Origin: Mycolicibacterium palauense
Lineage (GTDB): Bacteria > Actinomycetota > Actinomycetes > Mycobacteriales > Mycobacteriaceae
Length of the DNA: 64,000 nt
Reading direction: 5' to 3'
Assembly (NCBI RefSeq): GCF_002592005.1
Contig: NZ_NVQF01000009.1
Coordinates: forward strand, 42,101 to 106,100
The stretch's first letter is position 1. Each line of letters starts with the position of its first letter. The notes beneath the pieces are model-generated. The model had not been told where the DNA came from. It saw nothing but the letters and a program-made list of their open reading frames with translations, and did no database searches. This document shows positions 41,414 through 50,695 of the stretch, piece after piece. A program made the translations under genes and the position numbers.

Positions 41414-41959
41414 ATGCCGACCATCTACTACACGGCCTCCAGCATCGACGGGTTCATCGTCGACGACGACGCCAGCCTGGACTGGCTGACCTCCCGCGAG
41501 ATCGACCCCGGCGGGCCCTTCGGATACCAGGCCTTCGCCGCCGGCGTCGGAGCGCTCGTGATGGGCGCCACCACCTACGAGTGGCTGGTCCGCCATCAGC
41601 CCGGTGCATGGATGTACTCGCAGCCGTCCTGGGTTCTCACCCACCGCCCGGAGATCATCGCCGACGGGCATCCGGTGCACACCTTCGCCGGCGACCCGGT
41701 GGAGTTACATCCCCGCTTGGTGGCGGCGGCCGGCGACCGCGACGTGTGGGTGGTCGGTGGGGGGCGGGTGGCGGCCCAGTTCGCCGCGGCCAACCTGATC
41801 GACGAGATGATCGTGGCGTATGCGCCGTGCACGTTGGGGTCGGGCGCGGCGCTCCTGCCCGCCCGCACGGAGTGGCAACTCGCCGAGACCGGACGCAACG
41901 GCGATTTCCCGTGTGCCCGCTGGATCCGGCCGGGAGCCCCGGTGGCGCCGCCCCGATAG
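41414..41959 (+). CDS. Dihydrofolate reductase/RibD C-terminal-like protein
   Basis: 181 residues from ATG 41414 with GGGGAGGATC upstream. The RibD C-terminal fold is clear: MPTIYYTASSIDGFIVDDDASLDWL, GALVMGATTYEWLV, WVVGGGRVAAQFAAANLIDEMIVAYAPCTLGSG. Family members reduce flavin or pterin precursors with NADPH, but many stand-alone ones have no known substrate. It is divergent from the dehydrogenase pair and 50 bp before a ligase gene. Confidence 0.85.
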   Translation: MPTIYYTASSIDGFIVDDDASLDWLTSREIDPGGPFGYQAFAAGVGALVMGATTYEWLVRHQPGAWMYSQPSWVLTHRPEIIADGHPVHTFAGDPVELHPRLVAAAGDRDVWVVGGGRVAAQFAAANLIDEMIVAYAPCTLGSGAALLPARTEWQLAETGRNGDFPCARWIRPGAPVAPPR

Positions 41960-41963
41960 GGGT

Positions 41964-41983
41964 CGTTACAGTGCCTGGTAACG
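41964..41983. promoter_or_regulatory. Inverted repeat upstream of acyl-CoA ligase
   Basis: CGTTAC, 8-nt spacer, GTAACG, ending 26 bp before the ligase ATG. A related dyad (CGTTAG, 12 nt, CTAACG) precedes the fadE5-like gene at 43837, suggesting a shared regulator. Confidence 0.4.
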
Positions 41984-42009
41984 TCGTTCCGCACCAGGAT
42001 TGAGGCTCG

Positions 42010-43509
42010 ATGAGCATTTCGCTACTGCTTGAGATGGCGGTTTCGGGTAATCCCGACCGTCCCGCGGTGGTCTCGGGTGATGTCCGTTTGACCGCCCAGG
42101 AGCTGTCGGATCTCGCCGACGGCGCCGCGGGGGTGATCGCTGCCTCGGGCTGCGATCACGTCGCCTACGTCGGCGCCGGCGGCGCCATGCTGCCGCTGTT
42201 GCTGTTCGGCTCGGCCCGCGCGGCGCGCCCGTTCACACCGATCAACTACCGGCTCTCGGCCGAGGGCATCCAGACGCTGATCGAGCGGCTGCCCGGCGCG
42301 CTGGTGGTTGTCGACGCCCGCTACCGGGACATGATCGGCGCGGCGGGCAAGCAGGTGATGGGCTCCGATGAGTTCCTGGCCGCGGCGCGCGAGTCCGAAC
42401 CCGCCGCGGAGTTCCCGGATCCCGACGAGGTCGCCGTCGTGCTGTTCACCTCGGGCACGACCTCGGCGCCAAAGGCCGTCGAACTCACCCACAACAACCT
42501 GACCAGCTACATCACCTCCACCGTCGAGTTCGACGGCGCCGAGCCCGACGACGCGGCACTGATCTGCGTGCCGCCCTACCACATCGCCGGGGTCAGCGCG
42601 GCGCTGTCGAACCTGTACGCGGGCCGCAAGATGGTCTACCTACCCAACTTCGACGCCGCCGAATGGGTCCGGCTGGTGTCCGACGAACGCGTGACCACGG
42701 CCACCGTCGTCCCGACCATGCTCGACCGCATCGTCAAGGTGCTCGAGGCCGAGCGCCACGACCTGCCGACCCTGCGCAACCTGGCCTACGGCGGGTCCAA
42801 GGTGGGGCTGCCGCTGGTGCGCAAGGCGCTGGAGCTGCTGCCGCACGTGGGCTTCGTCAACGCCTACGGGCTGACCGAGACGTCATCGACGATCGCCGTG
42901 CTCACCCCCGACGACCACCGTGAGGCCCACGGCCACGACGACGAGAAGGTCGCGCGCCGGCTCGGTTCGGTGGGCCAGCCGGTGGCCGGGATCGAGGTGC
43001 AGATTCGCAACGACGCCGGCGAGGTGCTCGGTGCCGGCGAGGTCGGCGAGTTGTTCGTGCGCGGCGACCAGGTCTCCGGGCGCTACACCGGGATCGGGTC
43101 GGTGCTCGACGAGCACGGCTGGTTCCCGACCCGCGACATCGCCATGCTCGACGAGGACGGCTACCTGTTCCTCGGCGGGCGCTCCGACGACACCATCATC
43201 CGCGGTGGCGAGAACATCGCGCCGGCCGAGCTCGAGGACGTGCTGGTCGAGCACCCGCACGTGCACGAGGTTGCCGTGGTCGGCGCCGAGGACGCCGAGT
43301 GGGGGCAGGCTATCGTGGCCGTGGTGGTGCCGGTCGCGGGTATCGACCCCGACCCCGAGGAGCTTCGCGAGCACGTCCGCAAGAGCCTGCGCGGCTCGCG
43401 GACCCCCGACCGGGTGGTCTTCCGGGAGGAACTTCCGACCAATGCCACGGGCAAGGTGCTGCGACGTGAGATCGTCGCCAGCCTGAACGACGACAACACC
43501 TCCAAGTGA
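42010..43509 (+). CDS. Acyl-CoA synthetase/adenylate-forming ligase
   Basis: 499 residues. A3 motif VVLFTSGTTSAPKAVELTH, A5 FVNAYGLTETSS, hinge LGGRSDDTIIRGGENIAPAELED, catalytic Lys in TNATGKVLRREI. It activates an unknown carboxylic acid; the smaller N-terminal domain and the absence of a signal suggest a cytosolic enzyme. It is followed by a small conserved protein and a FadE5-like dehydrogenase in the same direction, so ligase and dehydrogenase probably act in sequence. Confidence 0.9.
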   Translation: MSISLLLEMAVSGNPDRPAVVSGDVRLTAQELSDLADGAAGVIAASGCDHVAYVGAGGAMLPLLLFGSARAARPFTPINYRLSAEGIQTLIERLPGALVVVDARYRDMIGAAGKQVMGSDEFLAAARESEPAAEFPDPDEVAVVLFTSGTTSAPKAVELTHNNLTSYITSTVEFDGAEPDDAALICVPPYHIAGVSAALSNLYAGRKMVYLPNFDAAEWVRLVSDERVTTATVVPTMLDRIVKVLEAERHDLPTLRNLAYGGSKVGLPLVRKALELLPHVGFVNAYGLTETSSTIAVLTPDDHREAHGHDDEKVARRLGSVGQPVAGIEVQIRNDAGEVLGAGEVGELFVRGDQVSGRYTGIGSVLDEHGWFPTRDIAMLDEDGYLFLGGRSDDTIIRGGENIAPAELEDVLVEHPHVHEVAVVGAEDAEWGQAIVAVVVPVAGIDPDPEELREHVRKSLRGSRTPDRVVFREELPTNATGKVLRREIVASLNDDNTSK

Positions 43510-43532
43510 GCCGAGAGCGCTAAGGACAACCG

Positions 43533-43832
43533 ATGATCAAGAACGGCACCCGACTGCAGAGCCAGGTCGACGACACCCAGGTGATCGTCGTCAAGACCGC
43601 CGATTCCCTCGACGAGCTGCGCTGCGGTGGCACCCCGATGGTGCCGCTGGATGCGGACAAGACCCCGGCCGACATCGACCCGAAGTTTGCCGAGGGCACG
43701 GTGATGGGCAAGCGGTACGTCGATGACGGCGGCGCCGAGCTGCTGGTGACCAAGGCCGGCCAGGGCACCCTGAGCGTCGGTGCGACCCCGATGAGCCTCA
43801 AGGAAGCCAAACCGCTGCCCGCCAGCGACTGA
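43533..43832 (+). CDS. Small conserved hypothetical protein
   Basis: 99 residues, starting MIKNGTRLQSQVDDTQVIVVKT, with AAGGAC ahead of the ATG. It has no membrane segment. A single Cys is in LRCGGTPM, and a second Gly-Thr-Pro-Met-like element (GATPMSL) comes near the C-terminus, suggesting an internal repeat or a small beta-barrel. I do not recognise a named family. It sits 23 bp after the ligase and 41 bp before the dehydrogenase gene; a role in the same pathway is possible but unsupported. Confidence 0.75.
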   Translation: MIKNGTRLQSQVDDTQVIVVKTADSLDELRCGGTPMVPLDADKTPADIDPKFAEGTVMGKRYVDDGGAELLVTKAGQGTLSVGATPMSLKEAKPLPASD

Positions 43833-43836
43833 TTCC

Positions 43837-43860
43837 CGTTAGGCTGTCCGCAGTCTAACG
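43837..43860. promoter_or_regulatory. Inverted repeat upstream of fadE5-like gene
   Basis: CGTTAG, 12-nt spacer, CTAACG, abutting the ribosome-binding site of the dehydrogenase gene. It could be an operator or an mRNA hairpin limiting translation, as the right arm touches GAGGAGG. Confidence 0.4.
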
Positions 43861-43873
43861 AGGAGGTTTCGTC

Positions 43874-45709
43874 TTGGGGCACTACAAGAGCAACGTTCGT
43901 GACCTCGAGTTCAACCTCTTCGAGATGCTCGGACTCGAGAAGGCCCTGGCCGGTGGACAGTTCGGTGAACTCGACGGTGAGACCGTCCGCGAGATGCTCG
44001 CCGAGGCCGCCCGCCAGGCCGAGGGGCCGGTCGCCGAGGCGTTTGCCGAATCCGACAGACATCCACCGAGTTTCGATCCGAACACCCATACCGTCACCCT
44101 CGGTGAGCCGTTCAAGGCCGCACTGCGGGCCTGGCAGCACGGTGAGTGGTTCCGGATCGGGCTGCACGAGGCGGTGGGCGGGGTCCCCGCGCCGAAGATG
44201 GTCGCGTGGGCGATCAGCGAGCTGGGCCTGGGCGCCAATCCCGCGGCGTTCCTGTACCTGACCGGCCCGGTCCTGGCCGACGTGCTCTACGGCCTGGGCA
44301 ACGAGCAGCAGCGGCACTGGGCCACCCTGGCCGTCGACCGCAATTGGGGCGCCACCATGGTGCTGACCGAGCCCGACGCCGGCTCCGACGTCGGCTCCAT
44401 GCGCACCCGCGCGACACCGCAGGCCGACGGCACCTGGCACATCGAGGGCGTCAAGCGTTTCATCACCAACGGTGACACCGACGACCTGTTCGAGAACATC
44501 CTGCACATGGTCCTGGCCCGGCCCGACGGTGCGGGGCCGGGCACCAAGGGGCTGAGCCTGTTCCTGGTTCCGCAGTACCTGCCGGATCCGGTCAGCGGTG
44601 AACCCGGGGCCCGCAACGGGGTGTTCGTGACGGGTCTGGAGCACAAGATGGGGCTCAAGGCCTCGGCCACCACCGAGCTGACGTTCGGGGGCCACGGTGT
44701 GCCCGCGACGGGCTGGCTGGTCGGCGACGTGCACGACGGCATCGCGCAGATGTTCCGGATCATCGAGTACGCGCGGATGATGGTCGGCACCAAGGCGATC
44801 GCCACGCTGTCGACCGGCTACCTCAACGCCCTGGAGTACGCCAGGACCCGCGTGCAGGGTGCGGACCTGACGCGGATGACCGACAAGACCGCGCCGCGGG
44901 TGACGATCATCCACCACCCCGATGTGCGCCGGTCGCTGATGACCCAGAAGGCCTACGCCGAGGGCCTGCGCGCGCTGTACCTGTACACCGCCGCCCACCG
45001 CGACCCGAGCGTGGCCCAGATCGTCTCGGGTGCCGACGAATCGATGGCCGCGCGCGTCAACGATCTACTGCTGCCGCTGGTCAAGGGGGTGGGCTCCGAA
45101 CGTGCCTATGCGTGCCTGACCGAGTCGCTGCAGACCTTCGGTGGGTCCGGGTTCCTGCAGGACTACCCGATCGAGCAGTACATCCGCGACGCCAAGATCG
45201 ACAGCCTCTACGAGGGCACCACCGCCATCCAGTCGATGGACTTCTTCTTCCGCAAGATCGTCCGCGACCAGGGAGCCGCGCTGTGGCACGTGGTCGGGCG
45301 GATCGAGGAGTTCCTCGCCGCGCCCAACCCCCGGCCGGAACTGGCCGACGGTCGCGCGGCGCTGTCGACGGCCCTCGATGACGTCAGGGCGATGGCGGAG
45401 GCCCTGATCCGGTACCTGATGAGCTCTCAGGAACAGCCGCGGGAGGGCTACCGGGTGGGCCTGGAGTCGGTGTCGTTCCTGTTGGCCGTCGGCGATCTGC
45501 TGATCGGCTGGCTTCTGCTCTGGCAGGCCGACACCGCGCTGGCCGCCCTCGACGACGATCCCGGTACCGGCGACCGTGGCTTCTACGAGGGCAAGGTCGG
45601 CGTCGCGCTGTTCTTCGCCCACCGGATGCTGCCGCTGCTGAGCGCCCGGCGCCGGATCGCCGAGACCGCCGACCTGACCGTCATGGACCTGTCCGACCGG
45701 GCGTTCTAG
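43874..45709 (+). CDS. Acyl-CoA dehydrogenase, FadE5-like
   Basis: 611 residues from a TTG start, set by the ribosome-binding site GAGGAGG seven bases upstream and by the protein beginning [19 protein letters not shown], as FadE5 (Rv0244c, 611 aa as remembered) does. The enlarged family with an extra C-terminal domain acts on a broad range of acyl chains. Flavin/substrate blocks are [21 protein letters not shown] and KRFITNGD; the active-site Glu region is [34 protein letters not shown]. It is probably a paralogue of true fadE5, which should lie further along the chromosome outside the window. Confidence 0.92.
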   Translation: MGHYKSNVRDLEFNLFEMLGLEKALAGGQFGELDGETVREMLAEAARQAEGPVAEAFAESDRHPPSFDPNTHTVTLGEPFKAALRAWQHGEWFRIGLHEAVGGVPAPKMVAWAISELGLGANPAAFLYLTGPVLADVLYGLGNEQQRHWATLAVDRNWGATMVLTEPDAGSDVGSMRTRATPQADGTWHIEGVKRFITNGDTDDLFENILHMVLARPDGAGPGTKGLSLFLVPQYLPDPVSGEPGARNGVFVTGLEHKMGLKASATTELTFGGHGVPATGWLVGDVHDGIAQMFRIIEYARMMVGTKAIATLSTGYLNALEYARTRVQGADLTRMTDKTAPRVTIIHHPDVRRSLMTQKAYAEGLRALYLYTAAHRDPSVAQIVSGADESMAARVNDLLLPLVKGVGSERAYACLTESLQTFGGSGFLQDYPIEQYIRDAKIDSLYEGTTAIQSMDFFFRKIVRDQGAALWHVVGRIEEFLAAPNPRPELADGRAALSTALDDVRAMAEALIRYLMSSQEQPREGYRVGLESVSFLLAVGDLLIGWLLLWQADTALAALDDDPGTGDRGFYEGKVGVALFFAHRMLPLLSARRRIAETADLTVMDLSDRAF

Positions 45710-45728
45710 CCACGAAGCGCCCGGTCGG
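45693..45728. terminator. Bidirectional hairpin terminator between fadE and thiolase genes
   Basis: An 11-bp perfect stem CCGACCGGGCG / CGCCCGGTCGG, with a further TTC/GAA pairing inside, spans the dehydrogenase stop codon and ends 8 bp before the convergent thiolase stop. No U-tract, but its strength and location suit a shared terminator. Confidence 0.6.
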
Positions 45729-45736
45729 GGGTCGGC

Positions 45737-46921
45737 TCAGCCGACCTCGATAACCATGGCCGCGCCCATGCCGCCGCCGGCGCACATCGACACCACGCCC
45801 AACCCGCCGCCGCGGCGGCGCAGTTCGTACACCGCCGAGGTCACCATGCGAGCCCCGGTGGCCGCGATCGGGTGCCCCAGGCTGATCCCCGATCCGTAGA
45901 CGTTGACGAGCTCCTCGTCGAGGCCCAGCTGGCGCGCGCAGGCCACGGCCTGGGCGGCGAAGGCCTCGTTGATCTCGAACAGCGCCACGTCCTCGATCTT
46001 GCGGCCGGCCAGTTCCAGCGCCTTCGGGATGGCCAGGATCGGTCCGCTGCCGGTGCGCTTCGGCGGAACACCCACCTGCGCCCACGACAGGACGTTGGCC
46101 AGCACGTTCTGTCCGGTGTCCGGGCGGGCCAGCGCCACGACCGCGGCGGCGTCGTTGGTGCCCGACGAGTTGCCGGCGGTGACGGAGAAGCCCTCGATCT
46201 CGGGGTGCAGGATCTTCAGCCCGGCCAGCGTCTCCATCGAGGTATCCCGGCGCGGATGCTCGTCCTCGCTGAACGTGATGGTCGAGCCATCGGCCTGCGG
46301 CACCTGGATCGGCACGATCTCGTCGACGAAGGACCCGGCGTCGATGGCCTTGACCGCGCGCTGGTGGCTGCGCAGCGCCCAGGCGTCCTGATCCTCGCGG
46401 GTGATGCCATATTCGGTGGCCGCGTTGTGGGCGACGGTGATGGACATGTCGAACGGCGGGGCCTCGGCGCTGGGCGGATTCGACATCGGCGCCCACCGCT
46501 CGTAGTCGTCGGCCTCCTTGCCCGTGGTGAACGGCTTGCGCTTCAGGAACTGGGGCATCATCGACAGCGACTCCATGCCGCCGGCCAGCACCGCGCTGCT
46601 CATCCCCGAGGCGATCTCGGCGGCGCCGACCGCGATCGCGGACAGGCTGGACGCGCACTGCCGGTTGACCGCCAGGCCCGGGATGCTGTCCATACCCAGA
46701 TCGACGGCGATGTAGCGCGCGCTGTCGCCGCCGCCCTGCAGGCTCTCGGCCAGCACCAGATCCTCGAACTGGCCGGCGTCCAGGCCGGACCGCTCGACGG
46801 CCGCCGACACGATCGGCTTGGTGAACTCGATCGGTGCCATGTTGGCCAGCGTGCCCTTGCGCGCGGTGCCGATCGGGGTGCGTGCGGCCGCGATGATCGC
46901 GGCCTTGCTGCTGCTAGCCAT
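45737..46921 (-). CDS. Acetyl-CoA acyltransferase (thiolase, FadA-like)
   Basis: 394 residues from ATG 46921 (MASSSKAAIIAAARTPIG), preceded by GGGAGAAGCAG. The thiolase nucleophile is C89 in VNRQCASSL, with H350 in LGHPIAATGAR and C380 in MCAGGGMGAA, plus NEAFAAQ; all catalytic residues are present. It cleaves 3-ketoacyl-CoA with CoA in beta-oxidation. It is transcribed towards the FadE5-like gene (convergent) and separated by 242 bp from the aldehyde dehydrogenase gene on the same strand. Confidence 0.93.
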   Translation of the reverse strand: MASSSKAAIIAAARTPIGTARKGTLANMAPIEFTKPIVSAAVERSGLDAGQFEDLVLAESLQGGGDSARYIAVDLGMDSIPGLAVNRQCASSLSAIAVGAAEIASGMSSAVLAGGMESLSMMPQFLKRKPFTTGKEADDYERWAPMSNPPSAEAPPFDMSITVAHNAATEYGITREDQDAWALRSHQRAVKAIDAGSFVDEIVPIQVPQADGSTITFSEDEHPRRDTSMETLAGLKILHPEIEGFSVTAGNSSGTNDAAAVVALARPDTGQNVLANVLSWAQVGVPPKRTGSGPILAIPKALELAGRKIEDVALFEINEAFAAQAVACARQLGLDEELVNVYGSGISLGHPIAATGARMVTSAVYELRRRGGGLGVVSMCAGGGMGAAMVIEVG

Positions 46922-47108
46922 CTGCTTCTCCCGAGAATTCGATTTACGTATTGTGAGAATAGTGTAACGCTCACCGCAGTCTAGCTCCGATGACGGACGG
47001 GCGGAATCGGGCACCCGAGTGGGCCCCGTGCCACGCCCGCGGCGCGCATCGACATCGCTTCCGGCGGCGGTCATCCGGTCCCGCCGCCGGGCAGCCGGAC
47101 GCCGGACC

Positions 47109-47137
47109 GCCGGACGCCGGGCAGCCCGGCGTCCGGC
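47109..47137 (-). terminator. Perfect 14-bp hairpin downstream of aldehyde dehydrogenase
   Basis: GCCGGACGCCGGGC / GCCCGGCGTCCGGC with a single-base centre, 27 bp beyond the aldehyde dehydrogenase stop. Between them is a short tandem repeat of GTCAGGACGGT (47141-47162). Probably a terminator without U-tract. The rest of the 46922-47163 stretch is the thiolase promoter side and GC-rich repeats of CCGGACG; no gene seen. Confidence 0.6.
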
Positions 47138-47163
47138 GGCGTCAGGACGGTGTCAGGACGGTG

Positions 47164-48645
47164 TCACAGTTCGGGGGAGTACCCGAACGGCAGCAGGATG
47201 CTCTTGGGCTCGCAGTAGGCCTCGATGCCCTCCGGCCCGTTCTCGCGGCCAATCCCGGAGTTCTTGAAGCCGCCGAACGGTGAACCCGGATCGAACGCGT
47301 ACATGTTCACCCCGTAGGTGCCGGTGCGGATCTTCGAGGCGATCTCGATGGCCTTGGCGTTGTCGGTGGTGTAGACGCTGCCGGCCAGCCCGTAGACCGA
47401 GTCGTTGGCGATGCGCACCGCGTCGTCCTCGGTGTCGTAGGGGATCACCACCAGCACCGGCCCGAAGATCTCCTCCTGGGCGATCGTCATCGAGTTGTCC
47501 ACGTCGGCGAACACCGTGGGCTGCACGAACCACCCGGAGTCCAGGCCGTCGGGACGGCCGCCGCCGGCCACGACGCGCGCGCCCTCCTCGAGGCCCTTCT
47601 TGATGTAGCCCTCGACCCGGTCGCGCTGCTTCTCGCTGATCAGCGGGCCGATCGCGGCGGCCGGGTCATCCGGCAGGCCCACCGGCATCGCCGACACCGC
47701 CGCGGCCAGCTTCTCGACGATCTCGTCGTAGCGGGAGCGGGGCGCCAGGATCCGGGTCTGCCCGACACAGGCCTGCCCGCAGTTCATCAGCCCGGAGAAC
47801 ACCAGCATCGGCAGGGTGGAGTCGACGTCGGCGTCCTCGAGGATGATCGCCGCGGACTTGCCGCCCAGCTCCAGCGTGCACGGCTTGAGCTTCTCGGCGG
47901 CGATCTTGCCGATCTCCTTGCCGACCGCGCTGGACCCGGTGAAGGTGAACTTGTCCAGCTCCGGGTTGGCGGTCAGCGCCCGGCCGGTCTCCGGCCCGCC
48001 GGGGACCACCGAGAGCACCCCCTCGGGCAGGCCGGCCTCGGCGAAGACCTCGGCGAACAGGTTCGTCGTCAGCGGGGTCTCGGCGGCCGGCTTGAGCACC
48101 ACGGTGCACCCGGCCAGCAGAGCCGGGCCCAGCTTGTTGCAGGCCAGGAAGAACGGCACGTTCCAGGCGATGACGGCGCCGACCACGCCCACCGGCTCGC
48201 GGACCACCAGGGTCTGGCCGTAGATGCCGTCGCGCACCTCTTTCCAGGTGAACTTGTCGGCGGCGCCGGCGTAGTACTGCAACCCCGAGAGCCCGGCGCC
48301 GAACTGCATCATGTCGACGACCGTCGCCGGCTGGCCCGTCTCCAGGGTCAGGAGCTGCTTGAACTCCTCGGCGCGCTGTTCGACCAGCGAGACGACCCTG
48401 GCGAGCACCGCCTGGCGCTCCTGCGGAGTCATCCGTGGCCACGGGCCCTCGTCGAAGGCCTTGCGCGCCGCCGCGCACGCCGCGTCCACATCGGCCTGCG
48501 CGGCCACCGGCACCTGACCGACCTTCTCGCCGGTGGCCGGCGAGAACACCTCGATGACCTCCGACGTCGACGGCGCCACCCACTTGCCACCGATGAAGAG
48601 TCTGTCGTATTCGGTCTTGGCCGCCGTGGCTGTGCTCTGCGTCAT
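47164..48645 (-). CDS. Aldehyde dehydrogenase (Rv0223c homologue)
   Basis: 493 residues from ATG 48645. NAD-binding IAWNVPFFLACNKLGPAL and FTFTGSSAVGKEIG, general base Glu in LELGGKSA, catalytic Cys in MNCGQACVGQTRI, and EEIFGPVLVVIPY all match class 3-like aldehyde dehydrogenases. Oxidises an aldehyde to the acid with NAD(P)+. Position between the thiolase and the Rv0224c-type methyltransferase gives the Rv0223c identity. A near-match to the KstR operator lies 32 bp upstream, fitting my recollection that Rv0223c is listed in the KstR regulon. Confidence 0.92.
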   Translation of the reverse strand: MTQSTATAAKTEYDRLFIGGKWVAPSTSEVIEVFSPATGEKVGQVPVAAQADVDAACAAARKAFDEGPWPRMTPQERQAVLARVVSLVEQRAEEFKQLLTLETGQPATVVDMMQFGAGLSGLQYYAGAADKFTWKEVRDGIYGQTLVVREPVGVVGAVIAWNVPFFLACNKLGPALLAGCTVVLKPAAETPLTTNLFAEVFAEAGLPEGVLSVVPGGPETGRALTANPELDKFTFTGSSAVGKEIGKIAAEKLKPCTLELGGKSAAIILEDADVDSTLPMLVFSGLMNCGQACVGQTRILAPRSRYDEIVEKLAAAVSAMPVGLPDDPAAAIGPLISEKQRDRVEGYIKKGLEEGARVVAGGGRPDGLDSGWFVQPTVFADVDNSMTIAQEEIFGPVLVVIPYDTEDDAVRIANDSVYGLAGSVYTTDNAKAIEIASKIRTGTYGVNMYAFDPGSPFGGFKNSGIGRENGPEGIEAYCEPKSILLPFGYSPEL

Positions 48646-48676
48646 AGGCGCCACAGTACCGACAAAACGGCGCAAC

Positions 48677-48690
48677 GAGAACCTGTTGCA
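48677..48690. promoter_or_regulatory. KstR-like site upstream of aldehyde dehydrogenase
   Basis: GAGAACCTGTTGCA matches TnnAACnnGTTnnA except for the first base, and is nested in a GCAAC...GTTGC dyad (48672-48689). Confidence 0.45.
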
Positions 48691-48700
48691 GTTCGGCCAC

Positions 48701-49468
48701 TCAGCGGGGCTGCAGGACGAGCACCAGATTGCTCACCAGCAACTCCCGCACCCCTCGCGCCGAGGTCATCCACCACGCCCATCGGGGGTGGTAGCGGGGA
48801 AAAGCCGCCACCAGCGCGCCGGTCTCGGCCGCCCACGTCAGGCCGTCCCGGACCGAGACGGCGAAAAGTGACGATCCGTAGTCGTTCTTGGGTCGATGAC
48901 CGTGTTTACGGGTGTAGCGCGCGGCCGCCCGCTCCCCGCCCAGATAGTGGGTCAGTCCCATCTCATGGCCCCCGAACGGGCCCAGCCACACGGTGTAGGA
49001 CAGGATTGCCAGCCCGCCGGGGCGGGTCACCCGCAGCATCTCGGCGCCCAACTGCCAGGGCCGGGCCACGTGCTCGGCCACATTCGACGACAGGCAGATG
49101 TCGACGCTGGCGTCGGCGAAGGGCAGCGCCAGTCCCGAGGCGCGCACGAAGGCGCCGCGCCCGCGGCCCGAGGCGCCCGGCGCGGCGTGCATCTCGCGGG
49201 GATCGGGCTCCACACCGAGGTAGGTGACATCCCGCGCGGCGAACGCCTCGGCGAAGTAGCCGGGCCCGCCGCCGACGTCGAGCAGCACGGCCCCCGCCGG
49301 GGAACCGCCGTGGGCCCCCCGCCACAGGTCGGCGACCATCGTCGCGGTGTCCTCGGCGAGCGCGCCGTAGAACCGGGCCGGGTCGGTCTGCTCGAACCGG
49401 AACTCCGAGAGCAGGCGCACCGAGCGGTGCAGTGTCGCCCGGCGGGCGAAGACATCGGTGACGGCCAC
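48701..49468 (-). CDS. SAM-dependent methyltransferase (Rv0224c homologue)
   Basis: 255 residues from GTG 49468, giving an AVTDVFARRATLHRS start as in Rv0224c. SAM motif I is LLDVGGGPGYFAEAF, motif II SVDICLSSNVAEHV, then LRVTRPGGLAILSYTVWLGPFGGHEMG. A hydrophobic C-terminus (ELLVSNLVLVLQP) may touch the membrane. The substrate is unknown; the gene is divergent from a GT4 glycosyltransferase and belongs to the conserved Rv0224c-Rv0228 block with envelope genes. Longer in-frame starts run into the neighbouring gene and were rejected. Confidence 0.9.
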   Translation of the reverse strand: MAVTDVFARRATLHRSVRLLSEFRFEQTDPARFYGALAEDTATMVADLWRGAHGGSPAGAVLLDVGGGPGYFAEAFAARDVTYLGVEPDPREMHAAPGASGRGRGAFVRASGLALPFADASVDICLSSNVAEHVARPWQLGAEMLRVTRPGGLAILSYTVWLGPFGGHEMGLTHYLGGERAAARYTRKHGHRPKNDYGSSLFAVSVRDGLTWAAETGALVAAFPRYHPRWAWWMTSARGVRELLVSNLVLVLQPR

Positions 49469-49496
49469 CGGGCTCACCCTAGTTACGCTGGACCCG

Positions 49497-50669
49497 ATGT
49501 CCGACCCGCTGTCTTCTGCCCCCGTGCGCTCGGTGCTCATGCTGTGCTGGCGTGACACCGGCCATCCGCAGGGCGGCGGCAGCGAAACCTACCTGCAGCG
49601 GGTCGGTGCCCGGTTGGCCACCGACGGCGTGCGGGTCACGCTGCGCACCGCCCGGTATCCGGGTGCGCCGCGCCGGGACGTGGTCGACGGTGTCCGGGTC
49701 AGCCGCGGGGGCGGCCCCTACTCGGTGTACATCTGGGCCGGGCTGGCGATGGTGGCCGCCCGGTTCGGGCTCGGCCCGCTGCGCCGGGTGCGACCCGACG
49801 TGGTCATCGACACCCAGAACGGCATCCCGTTCCTGGCCCGGCTGGCCTATGGCCGGCGCGCGGTGGTGCTGGTGCACCACTGCCACCGCGAGCAGTGGCC
49901 GGTCGCCGGGCGCCGCACCGGCCGGTTCGGCTGGTTCGTCGAGTCGCGGCTGTCGCCGCGGCTGCACCGCGCCAACCAGTACGTGACGGTGTCGCTGCCC
50001 TCGGCGCGCGAACTGACCGACCTGGGTGTCACCGGGGACCGGATCGCCGTGGTGCGCAACGGCGTCGACCCCGCCCCCGAGCAGACCCTGACCGCGCCGC
50101 GCTCCGAGACGCCGCGGGTCGCGGTGTTGTCCCGGCTGGTCCCGCACAAGCAGATCGAGGATGCCCTCGACGCCGTGGCGGTGCTGCGCCGGCGCATCCC
50201 CGCGCTGCACCTCGACGTCGTCGGCGGCGGCTGGTGGCGCCAGCGGCTGGTCGACTACGCCGCGGCACTGGGGATCTCCGATGCCGTGACGTTTCACGGT
50301 CACGTCGACGACGTGACCAAGCATCATCTCGTCCAGCGGGCCTGGGTGCACCTGTTGCCGTCGCGCAAGGAGGGCTGGGGCCTGGCGGTCGTGGAGGCCG
50401 CCCAGCACGGCGTCCCGACCGTGGGGTACCGGTCCTCGGGTGGTCTCACCGACTCCGTCGTCGACGGCGTGACCGGGGTGCTCGCCGATGACCACGACGA
50501 TCTGGTGGCGCGCCTGGAGGAACTGCTCGCCGACCCGGTCGCGCGCGCCGAACTGGGACGCAAGGCCCAGGTGCGCAGCGGCGAATTCTCCTGGGGGCAG
50601 AGCGCTTCGGCCATGCGCACCGTCCTCGACGCGGTGCACCGCGGTGAGCGGGTCAGCGGGGTCATCTAA
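49497..50669 (+). CDS. GT4-family glycosyltransferase (Rv0225 homologue)
   Basis: 390 residues from ATG 49497. GT-B fold: N-terminal LMLCWRDTGHPQGGGSETYLQRVGARL and C-terminal RVAVLSRLVPHKQIEDALDAV, with the E-x7-E nucleotide-sugar motif in SRKEGWGLAVVEAAQHGVPTVGY. Retaining enzyme, cytosolic, with acceptor unknown. TAGTTACGCT lies 11-20 bases upstream and may be the -10 region. Gene order points to lipoglycan or arabinan assembly. Confidence 0.9.
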   Translation: MSDPLSSAPVRSVLMLCWRDTGHPQGGGSETYLQRVGARLATDGVRVTLRTARYPGAPRRDVVDGVRVSRGGGPYSVYIWAGLAMVAARFGLGPLRRVRPDVVIDTQNGIPFLARLAYGRRAVVLVHHCHREQWPVAGRRTGRFGWFVESRLSPRLHRANQYVTVSLPSARELTDLGVTGDRIAVVRNGVDPAPEQTLTAPRSETPRVAVLSRLVPHKQIEDALDAVAVLRRRIPALHLDVVGGGWWRQRLVDYAAALGISDAVTFHGHVDDVTKHHLVQRAWVHLLPSRKEGWGLAVVEAAQHGVPTVGYRSSGGLTDSVVDGVTGVLADDHDDLVARLEELLADPVARAELGRKAQVRSGEFSWGQSASAMRTVLDAVHRGERVSGVI

Positions 50670-50695
50670 GGCTCCGGGCCCGGCCCGTCGGGCAC

